Shown piece after piece: positions 30,515 through 36,545 of a DNA stretch of 36,545 bases (position 1 is the stretch's first letter; every line of letters begins with the position of its first letter). The position numbers and the translations under genes were made by a program. A model generated the notes under the pieces. The model had not been told where the DNA came from and made no database searches. It was given only the letters and a program-made list of their open reading frames with translations. This DNA is from Anaerolineae bacterium (lineage in GTDB: Bacteria; Chloroflexota; Anaerolineae; 4572-78; J111): the NCBI GenBank assembly GCA_022071955.1, contig JAJVIM010000036.1:1-36545 (forward strand), given 5' to 3'.

Positions 30515-31405
30515 TTAGGCAAGCAAGCCATCCAAATCAAGAGGTTTACGGGCTAACTGCAAATTAAGAAAAACACCAATGGTATGAGCCAGGATTTTTC
30601 GAACGATACGGTGTTGAAAATGCCAAATATCCCGAACCCGGATTCGTCCAATGGCAAAGCGTTCTGTGAGTTGTGACCCAACGGTTTCAATTCGTTTACG
30701 CCAACGTTGACAAAGTTGTCGTAGCTGGCCGGGCAGCGGCTCAGACATATTCTTCCGAGCCGGGGTGATGACAGTCACCCCTTGGCGCTCATGAAGCAAA
30801 GCCTGACGTGCCGCATCAATAAAGCCTTTATCAGCCGGTACTGTTCCGGAAAAATTTTCGACCAAGGTTTCCAGGAATTGAATGTCATGGGGTCGAGCCG
30901 GTAACAAGGGATAGCAGGTAATCATCCCCGACCGGGCAATCCGTAGCCCCAATTTGAAACCATAGTAGGGCATTTGTTTGGCCGCACAGTACCCATAATC
31001 AGCCTCGGATTTGAAACAACGGTCTCGCGGGGCTCGGGTGTAGACACACACCGGCACGGGTAAGGTATCAATGGCCTGAACCGGATCATCGGCTTGACCA
31101 CTATGGATGACCAACAAACGATGGATCGCAGCTTTGACCTGCCATAAATTGGCTGCCTGACGGACAAACAAACTCCGATCTCGCAGTTGTGGAAAGTCTG
31201 CCTGGTAATGTGCTTGAAAATAATCGAAAATGTCCTGATCGGTATTCAATTTGAAATATTCACCGCAAATTTCGATAGTCATTACTTCTTCATCGGTTAG
31301 GGCCGGGGCAAAACCACCCCGACGAATTTTGAATTGTTTTTTGACCATTTGGTAGTAGTCACATACCAGGCAATACACTGTTATGATAAAATGATAGCGA
31401 TCCAT
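30515..31405 (-). CDS. IS982-family transposase (copy 2)
   Basis: A 296-aa DDE transposase, full length. Catalytic residues are in VQAIDTLPVPV (D), VPADKGFID (D) and RKRIETVGSQL (E). The N-terminal VYCLVCDYYQ block and EEVMTIEICGEYF are family typical. AAAGGAG lies 7 nt before the ATG. The TAA stop straddles the IS630 insertion point and has been preserved, so the protein should still be made. Confidence 0.9.
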   Translation of the reverse strand: MDRYHFIITVYCLVCDYYQMVKKQFKIRRGGFAPALTDEEVMTIEICGEYFKLNTDQDIFDYFQAHYQADFPQLRDRSLFVRQAANLWQVKAAIHRLLVIHSGQADDPVQAIDTLPVPVCVYTRAPRDRCFKSEADYGYCAAKQMPYYGFKLGLRIARSGMITCYPLLPARPHDIQFLETLVENFSGTVPADKGFIDAARQALLHERQGVTVITPARKNMSEPLPGQLRQLCQRWRKRIETVGSQLTERFAIGRIRVRDIWHFQHRIVRKILAHTIGVFLNLQLARKPLDLDGLLA

Positions 31406-31789
31406 TGGGTTGCTCCTTTTGTAAATAGATTGGTGTCGGAACCTCTATTTTACAAAATTTGCTTCCAATGGATCAACTCAAAATGAGTTGCACATCAGGT
31501 TATAACTTCTATGTTGACAGGCTGGCCGGCTTCAGCGTCAACGATTTAACCAAAATCCTCAAACAAAATGGCGTCCACGTTTGGGGAGAAATGATTGCGG
31601 ACGGAATGATCATCTTCACCGTCCGTCAAGGGCAGGCAAAGTGGGCGGACTATATCTTGCGGCAAGCCGGAGTGCCACTGCTTAATCAGTTGCCGCCAGG
31701 TGGAAAAAACAAAAACGACAAAAGCACGGTCTCGCAGGATTTCCTGAAAGATTTTTGGGACTGGTTGAACAATTAGTCGGAGGTGATTT

Positions 31790-32794
31790 ATGAAATCAAC
31801 AGTTAAACTCATCGTTGTTGCCATAGCAATCGCTTTAATCAGCGACGCGGTTTACATCGCCTGGCCCGACGCACCACCGCTGGCGCTGGGCATCGCGGCT
31901 GTAACCAGCGCCGCCGGCTGGCTGACGGCTGTTGGACTGGGATTGTGGCTGGCCTGGCGCTTTGTGCGGGACAATCTCAACAGGATGTTGAACGAAAAAC
32001 CGGCATCGCGCGGGGACGCCGGAGCTGCCGGCGCGGTCAGCACGCCGCCGGCAGTCAAAGTGGACGTGGCCAACATCGAGGCGCACATCAAGGCTGCCGG
32101 TAACGAACGGCGGGATGTCGCCGCACAAATCCGGGAATTGGCGAAGCTGGTTGACGCCTTTTTTGTTGAGGCTGACGCCCTGGCCGGCGGCGTGGCCGCC
32201 CTGCGCCAGATGCGCACCAACGTCAGCCAGAACCGGCTGTCGGATGAAATCATTGGCGTAGTAGCGGCCCAGGACCCGTCCCTGGCGGCGGTTCTCAGCC
32301 ACCCGGCGGCCTGGACAGATGACATTCGCGCCGCGATTGTCGGCGCATTGGATCGGGAGATTGGCTTTATCGGCGAAACGGCAGCCCAATATCGCCGGCG
32401 GGGGGTGAAACTTCTGGAACGCTGGCAGTCGCTCCGGGCCACCCTGGCCGGCATAGACTACCACCTCAAGGACAGCGAGGCAGTGGTCATCTCGCAGCGA
32501 ATCGGCGAGCATCTGACAGCGTGCTTTGCCCGGCTGGACGACGTGGACGCGGCCCGGGCGGCCTACGAAACCGCCGAAGGTCAGAAATTAGCCGGCGGCC
32601 TGTTCAGATGGCGCTTGCCGGCCCGGTTGACGGCTGACAAAAGCGGCGGGCAGAAATTGTTGGGCCAGTTCCAGCCCGGCCAACTCCTGAGCGCGGCTAT
32701 CGGCGGAGCCGGTTTCAGTCGCCCCGCCGGGGAAACAATGGTGACGGTGCCTGGCCACGACGGCCGGCAGTGGACAATGCCAGGGCAGGATTGA
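31790..32794 (+). CDS. Membrane-anchored coiled-coil protein of unknown function
   Basis: A 334-aa protein with two N-terminal membrane helices, about residues 5-25 (KLIVVAIAIALISDAVYIAW) and 32-58. A long helical region follows, about 85-260, rich in A, E, R and L (AHIKAAGNERRDVAAQIREL, LRQMRTNVSQNRLSDEIIGV), probably coiled coil. The C-terminus is glycine-rich. GGAGGTGA stands right before the ATG. The stop overlaps the next start (TGATG). Its place between SSB and FtsK suggests a structural or transfer role, but nothing specific is recognised. Confidence 0.65.
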   Translation: MKSTVKLIVVAIAIALISDAVYIAWPDAPPLALGIAAVTSAAGWLTAVGLGLWLAWRFVRDNLNRMLNEKPASRGDAGAAGAVSTPPAVKVDVANIEAHIKAAGNERRDVAAQIRELAKLVDAFFVEADALAGGVAALRQMRTNVSQNRLSDEIIGVVAAQDPSLAAVLSHPAAWTDDIRAAIVGALDREIGFIGETAAQYRRRGVKLLERWQSLRATLAGIDYHLKDSEAVVISQRIGEHLTACFARLDDVDAARAAYETAEGQKLAGGLFRWRLPARLTADKSGGQKLLGQFQPGQLLSAAIGGAGFSRPAGETMVTVPGHDGRQWTMPGQD

Positions 32795-33969
32795 TGTTAG
32801 GCGTAGCCGGGCTGGATGAAACTATCCGGCTCACCCAGGCGCAGGCCGGGCTGGGCTTGAGTGACCGCCGGCCCGACCTGTCCAACGGCAGCCGGCGACT
32901 GGGCGACAGGGCGGCCAACACCATCTGGCAACACGGTTTCTGGTTCGCCGATTTCAGCTACGTCACCACGCAGACCGGCGCGTGGCGCAAGGGGCGCGAG
33001 GCCGTGCTGGGCAAGGGCCAACGCCGGATACCGACCTATCTCGATTCCAGTTTCCGCCGCTTCACCCAAACCGCGCCGCAGTGGGCGCAGCAGTTCGAGG
33101 CGTATCTGGCGGCGATTGACCGGGTGCAGCCGGACGGCTTTGCCGCCTGGGATTATCCCGACGACCGCGCCAAGACAGTCGCTTACCTGCGCCGGCTGGA
33201 GGCCGTCTATCCTGACCGTGACAAACTGTGGCCGGTCTTTTCGGTGCGCTGGGCCTGGCAGGACAATGCCCACCTGAGTTACGCCCGGCTGCCGGGCTGG
33301 GCCAGCCGCAAGTTGGCCGGCCTGATTCCGTTCACCTACACCCAACAGGCCGTTAAAGAAACTACCGCCGAAAAATGGGCGCGGGCCGCCATCGCCAACG
33401 CGCTGCTGCTGGCCAAAGACCCCGACTTTCTGGCGATGGTTGACCGCTACGGCAAAGTGATGCTCGGCGGGATGGTGCGCGGGCCGATACCGCGCCCGGC
33501 CCGGCATCTCTACGCCGCGACCCTGTGCCACCTGTTTCCCGGCGTCAAATTCTGGCTGCTGGGCCAGGCCAACTCTGCCGTGATGAACGGGCTGGGGCTG
33601 CTGGGCTTGCTGGATAGCGTCTGGACGGACGGCTCGTGGTGGCTGTTGGAGGCCAGCCACGAGCGGATCAGCTACGTCGAAGACGGTCTCATCACCACCT
33701 ACAGTTTTGAAGCTAAAAAAGGGAAGGATGGGAAACGAGAAGTGAACCGCCAAACCTTTTTCAGTTTGCAAGAATTACAGGCGGCCCATCTGCGCAGCCT
33801 GTTCGCGGCCAAACAGGGGCTGGTCAACTGGCCGGGCAGCCTGAACCTGCCCATCGACTTGATTGACGCCGCCGCCCGCACCGGGCTAAAGGCGAAGTAT
33901 CAGGCGGCGCAAATGGAACTGGCTATGGATAGTGTGACGTTACACCAGGCCACGGGGAGGGCGCTTTGA
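32794..33969 (+). CDS. tRNA-guanine transglycosylase-like (DpdA-like) protein
   Basis: A 391-aa protein with the layout of TGT/DpdA barrel enzymes, which swap guanine for a 7-deazaguanine in tRNA or DNA. Motifs in order: YLDSSF (residues 82-87, where TGT has DSGGF), FAAWDYPDD (117-124), LWPVFSV (145-151), VMLGGMVRGPIP (222-233), FWLLGQAN (253-260) and GLLDSVWTDGSWW (271-283). The last aspartate (274) fits the catalytic nucleophile. Similarity is distant, so the assignment is by motif order. The ATG at 32794 in the TGATG overlap is chosen; the frame also has an upstream ATG at 32770. The next gene, DUF6884-like, overlaps by 4 bp. Confidence 0.65.
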   Translation: MLGVAGLDETIRLTQAQAGLGLSDRRPDLSNGSRRLGDRAANTIWQHGFWFADFSYVTTQTGAWRKGREAVLGKGQRRIPTYLDSSFRRFTQTAPQWAQQFEAYLAAIDRVQPDGFAAWDYPDDRAKTVAYLRRLEAVYPDRDKLWPVFSVRWAWQDNAHLSYARLPGWASRKLAGLIPFTYTQQAVKETTAEKWARAAIANALLLAKDPDFLAMVDRYGKVMLGGMVRGPIPRPARHLYAATLCHLFPGVKFWLLGQANSAVMNGLGLLGLLDSVWTDGSWWLLEASHERISYVEDGLITTYSFEAKKGKDGKREVNRQTFFSLQELQAAHLRSLFAAKQGLVNWPGSLNLPIDLIDAAARTGLKAKYQAAQMELAMDSVTLHQATGRAL

Positions 33970-34577
33970 GCGTAAGAAAAGACGTTGATCCCCATACGGC
34001 AGACATCATCTACTGCCTCAACCCGGCCTGCCGCGCCGTTTTCCAACTGAGCGGCTACATCGCCGTGCGCTGCCAGGACTGCGGCGGCTTCTTCACCAAT
34101 GTTGAGCCGGATTGGAACGCCGGATTGTCGCAGCCGGTCACGCTGGCGGTCATCGCCTGCTCCAAACAGAAGAGCGGAATCGGCGGCGAGATACCGGCCC
34201 ACCGACGCTATACCGGCCCGCTGTTTCGGGCGCAGTTGGCCTACGCCCGCACGGTGTTGGGCCTGGCTGACGACGACATTTACGTTGCCTCGGCCAAACT
34301 GGGACTGGTTGGGATTAGCGACCTGATTCCTGACTACAATCTGGCCCTGCACCAACTGTCCGTGGGGCAGCGCCGGACGTGGGGCTGGCGGGTGGCGTTG
34401 GGCCTGCGCGGTCGCAATCCACGACGGGTTTACTGGCTGGCCGGCAAACTGTACCGGGAATGGATTTCGTATTGGCTGCCGGGCGTTGAGATAGCCTTGC
34501 CGGTGACGGGGTTAGGCTACGCCCGGCAGGTGCAGTGGTACAAGCAGGCGCTGCTGGCCGCACTGGATGGGCCGTGA
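33966..34577 (+). CDS. DUF6884-like protein with N-terminal zinc ribbon
   Basis: A 203-aa protein. Residues 17-39 hold a CLNPAC...CQDC zinc ribbon. From residue 60 it matches the DUF6884 pattern: LAVIACSKQKS, RRYTGPLFRAQLAYAR, IYVASAKLGLV, IPDYNLAL and VYWLAGKLYREW. Such proteins recur near TGT-like enzymes, and related folds occur in archaeosine-type tRNA modification. It uses a TTG start at 33966 with GGGGAGGG about 6 nt upstream, overlapping the TGT-like stop, and its own stop overlaps the FtsK start. Tight coupling suggests one complex or pathway with the TGT-like protein. Confidence 0.72.
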   Translation: MSVRKDVDPHTADIIYCLNPACRAVFQLSGYIAVRCQDCGGFFTNVEPDWNAGLSQPVTLAVIACSKQKSGIGGEIPAHRRYTGPLFRAQLAYARTVLGLADDDIYVASAKLGLVGISDLIPDYNLALHQLSVGQRRTWGWRVALGLRGRNPRRVYWLAGKLYREWISYWLPGVEIALPVTGLGYARQVQWYKQALLAALDGP

Positions 34578-35700
34578 TGCGCCATACCTTTCTGGCCAAA
34601 CGACGAAAAGGGAACCCGGTTTCTTTCCACGTCATCACGCCGTACCTGCCGTCGCTGCTGGGGCTGCTGCTGTTGGTGTCATTGTTTCCCGGCGAGGGGG
34701 CGGCGCTGGACCTGATTCGCCGCGTTGCTGCCGCTGTTTTGGGGATTCTGCGTTATATGGCCTGGCTGCCGTTGGTCCTGGCTCCCCTACTCCGGCGGGA
34801 GCAGCGGTTGGCGACAGCGGGATGGGTTGCCGTTGCCAGCGGCCTCATCACCCTGGCGGGGGGCGCAGGCGGGCAGGTTGGCGTCATTGTCGTCGGCCTG
34901 GCGACAACGCCGGCCGGCCCGCTGGTTGGCGCGCTGGTTCTGTCCGCCGCGGCAGTGGCAATCCCGGTCAGGCTGCTCCCGTTTCCGCTGCCGGCGAGAC
35001 TGTTGCCCGGGCTAACTTCGGCAGCGGTCTCCCCACCGCCTGTCGCCTCGCCAACCGCAACGCCCGCCAAACATCAACCTCGCCTCGTTGACCCGGCCCA
35101 GCCGCCGCTGATACTGCCCCGGCCGCGAGACGCTTCGCCTGTTGTGGCCCGCTGGACCCTGCCGCCCTTGCCGCCGCCCCCACCCGCTCAAGCCGGGCGA
35201 GTGAACGCCGCCGACCATCCGCCACGCCTGGCTCGAACGCTGACCGACACTCTCAACGCTTTCGGCGTTCCCGGCAAAGTCGAGAATTGGGAGGTCGGCC
35301 CGACCATCACCCGCTATCACTTCAGGTTGGAGCAGCCGGCTAACGGCCGCCGGGTCAAGGTCAGCCGGATTATCGGCCTGCGCGATGACCTGGCTTTGGC
35401 GCTGGCGGCCAGCCCGGTGCGCATCCAGGCCCCGGCTGCCGGGGACCAACCTGGTCGGCATCGAAGCGCCCAACCAGAGCCGGCAGGTGACGCCGTTGAG
35501 CGCGGTGCTGGCCTCGCCAACCTGGGCCAACGCCGCCGGTCAGGGGCTGGCTGTGGCGCTGGGCCAGAAAACAAACGGCCAGCCGGTAGTCATCCGCCTG
35601 GACAAAGCGCCGCACCTGCTCATCGCCGGCGCGACCGGCTCCGGCAAGTCAGTCTGCCTCAACACGCTGCTGGCCTCGCTGCTGGTGCAGCACACCGCTC
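34577..35700 (+). pseudogene. FtsK/SpoIIIE-type DNA translocase, frameshifted and cut by a transposon
   Basis: Starts MRHTFLAKRRKGNPVSF at 34577 on a TGATG overlap. Four hydrophobic segments (about residues 17-150) are followed by a proline-rich linker and the FtsK beta region (GPTITRYHFRLEQPANGRR). Near 35430 a C-run has lost one base. The frame shifts and continues as LPGTNLVGIEAPN, SAVLASPTWANAAG and the Walker A GATGSGKS (about 35630-35650). Just after LNTLLASLLVQHT the IS200/IS605-type insertion begins, so the motor domain lacks Walker B. FtsK-like proteins pump DNA, here probably for transfer of an integrative element. In this copy that function is lost unless the frameshift is an assembly error. 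Confidence 0.85.
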
Positions 35701-36545
35701 TCCTAAACCTGGATATTTCTACACATCACAGGTTACAGGTCGGGTTTGGAGCGCCGGTACAACTGGCGTCCTCCCCCGGTTTAATTCATCTTGACGCTGC
35801 TCGTCTGACCGAGCGCCACTACCCCCGCGAGGAGCAAGTTTCCTCACTTTCTCGCTAGGCATGGCACGCCAAGTACATCGCTTGTGTGGTGTTGGCACAA
35901 GAGATTGGCCCGAGCCAGGCAACAAAATTTCAAGTAAACGGCCTAAACCGTTTCGGGATGAGTTCTCATCCCGGATATGATGTGTCCCGCACGCCGGGCA
36001 ATCCCATTCGCGCACTTCCAGGGGAATCCCGCCCGGGACATCATAACCGCAATCATGGCAAACCTTCGTGGTCTTGTATTCGGACAATTCAACAAACGTT
36101 TTCCCTTCGCGCTCGGCAACCCAGGCCAGGATTTGTTTGAACCTGCCGATCAGCGACTGGTTGTTCATTGACCGCCGCATTCCCGTATTGAGACCGCCCC
36201 CGTGCGGGGTGTAATCACCGATCCCAATCACATCGTATGTGCGATACAATTCATTCGCCAGCGTAAACAGAAAGGTCTTGGTCTGTTCTCGACGCAATCT
36301 GTAGAGGCGACCCAGCGCAGCGTTGTACCATTTCCAGCGGCGCGACGGCTCCCAATGCCGGTGAACGGAACCATCATCACGCCCAAACTCAACCCGTTGG
36401 GACTGTCGTAGACAGCTTTCCCGTTTGCTTTTTACCTCATCTATCCTCCGATCTATCAGCTTCAATGTCGGCATATTGTCTATCTCGATCCCATTGCCCA
36501 GCGTGTCAACCAGCCAGGCCAGGTTTTTGTGATTAGGGTCAAGGT
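35701..36545 (-). mobile_element. IS200/IS605-group element with tnpB, running off the window
   Basis: FtsK coding sequence stops abruptly near 35700, and tnpB in opposite orientation begins within 20 bp. Short arms AACCTG (about 35707) and CAGGTT (about 35730) could be part of the element end. The other end is outside the window, so it is not known whether a tnpA is present. Confidence 0.75.
35719..36545 (-). CDS. tnpB: TnpB-family protein (second type), partial at window edge
   Basis: The frame enters from beyond 36545 (LDPNHKNLAWLVDTLGNGIE) and ends at 35719. RuvC-II lies in YDVIGIGDYTPHGGG, where the usual catalytic E of the I-E-D-L motif is replaced by G. The zinc finger is CHDCGY ... 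DCPACG. RuvC-III aspartate is present in HIRDENSSRNGLG. A long C-terminal extension (LAPRGGSGARSDEQRQDE and on) follows. It is a different subfamily from the tnpB at 1-868. The N-terminal half and RuvC-I are not visible. Confidence 0.87.
   Translation of the reverse strand, partial: LDPNHKNLAWLVDTLGNGIEIDNMPTLKLIDRRIDEVKSKRESCLRQSQRVEFGRDDGSVHRHWEPSRRWKWYNAALGRLYRLRREQTKTFLFTLANELYRTYDVIGIGDYTPHGGGLNTGMRRSMNNQSLIGRFKQILAWVAEREGKTFVELSEYKTTKVCHDCGYDVPGGIPLEVREWDCPACGTHHIRDENSSRNGLGRLLEILLPGSGQSLVPTPHKRCTWRAMPSEKVRKLAPRGGSGARSDEQRQDELNRGRTPVVPALQTRPVTCDV

Larger units (their letters stand above)
29353..30515 (-). mobile_element. IS630-family element, complete
   Basis: The element is 1,163 bp, flanked by TA at 29351-29352 and 30516-30517, the Tc1/mariner-type target. 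The ends are imperfect 25-bp inverted repeats (GTGCAAAATTAAC and ATGCATCTTTAAC). The target TA lay in the stop codon of the IS982 transposase, and the insertion re-creates that TAA. It carries a two-frame transposase. Confidence 0.88.
29324..31500 (-). mobile_element. IS982-family element (copy 2) carrying an IS630
   Basis: Imperfect terminal repeats, ACCCAATGAGCAAC at 29324 and ACCTGATGTGCAAC as the reverse complement of the end at 31500, are flanked by the 10-bp direct repeat TATAACTTCT (29314-29323 and 31501-31510). Without the internal IS630 it is about 1,012 bp. Its sequence and ends differ from the IS982 at 1411-2539, so two different members of the family are present. Confidence 0.85.
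29212..31776 (+). pseudogene. Small gene interrupted by an IS982 element
   Basis: The gene starts MNDDKLDRFLTWGATPDWIS at 29212 and is broken after GPHYNFY. The rest resumes at 31511 (VDRLAGFSVNDLTKIL and onward) and stops at 31776. Deleting the element and one copy of the 10-bp duplication TATAACTTCT restores a 125-aa frame without other damage, so the insertion is recent. The restored protein is soluble, with a lysine-rich linker and a WDWLNN end. No family is recognised. Confidence 0.8.

Noticed and set aside
32797..33771. Minus-strand frame of 324 codons over the TGT-like gene
   Set aside because: Shadow of the plus-strand gene, without a ribosome site or motifs.

Overview
The window looks like an accessory, insertion-rich stretch of a high-GC chromosome, most likely from a Chloroflexota bacterium of the Anaerolineae/Caldilineae type. 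That placement is inference. It rests on the giant secreted PKD/DUF11/RHS protein, the mix of IS200/IS605, IS982 and IS630 elements, and the overall codon style. No rRNA, tRNA or ribosomal marker is present to fix it.

Left part (1-5.5 kb). The window opens inside an IS200/IS605 element: a frameshifted tnpB on the minus strand and a divergent tnpA on the plus strand, ending in a terminal hairpin. A complete IS982 element (1411-2539) lies directly beside it. Its transposase is split by a 121-bp MITE with TA duplications. Next come the tail of a lost gene, a macro-domain protein coupled to a small zinc-ribbon protein, a short minus-strand hypothetical, a PIN-toxin/Phd-antitoxin pair with a clear promoter, and a double-HTH regulator.

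Middle part (5.5-23.1 kb). One 4,896-residue secreted protein dominates. It carries a signal peptide, 11 PKD domains, two DUF11 domains, a 14-copy VWxD/DIYGQ repeat array, an SpvB-like segment, YD repeats, an RHS core and a variable C-terminal tip. An AT-richer propeller-like block is spliced into the RHS shell. A small membrane protein follows immediately and is a candidate immunity protein. Downstream lie a displaced RHS core with a different tip (broken by a 1-bp deletion), a TPR fragment bracketed by two related hairpins, and a third, heavily decayed RHS core. This is a tip-exchange graveyard.

Right part (23.1-36.5 kb). Two divergent transcription units share overlapping promoters near 26.5 kb whose -10 boxes overlap. 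The leftward unit encodes a zinc-ribbon peptide, a CCA-adding/HD nucleotidyltransferase with an N-terminal zinc ribbon, a small basic protein, a sigma-70 factor and a small hydrophobic protein. The rightward unit resembles the cargo/DNA-processing block of an integrative element: an unknown 286-aa protein, SSB, several tiny coupled genes, a HAD phosphatase, a membrane/coiled-coil protein, a tRNA-guanine-transglycosylase-like (DpdA-like) protein, a DUF6884-like protein and an FtsK-type translocase. One small gene is interrupted by an IS982 copy that itself carries an IS630. FtsK is broken by a frameshift and by a second IS200/IS605-type tnpB that runs off the window.

The points most worth pursuing are the TGT-like/DUF6884 pair beside an SSB/FtsK module (possible nucleic-acid base modification), the giant RHS protein with its inserted propeller and candidate immunity partner, and the IS630/MITE pair.
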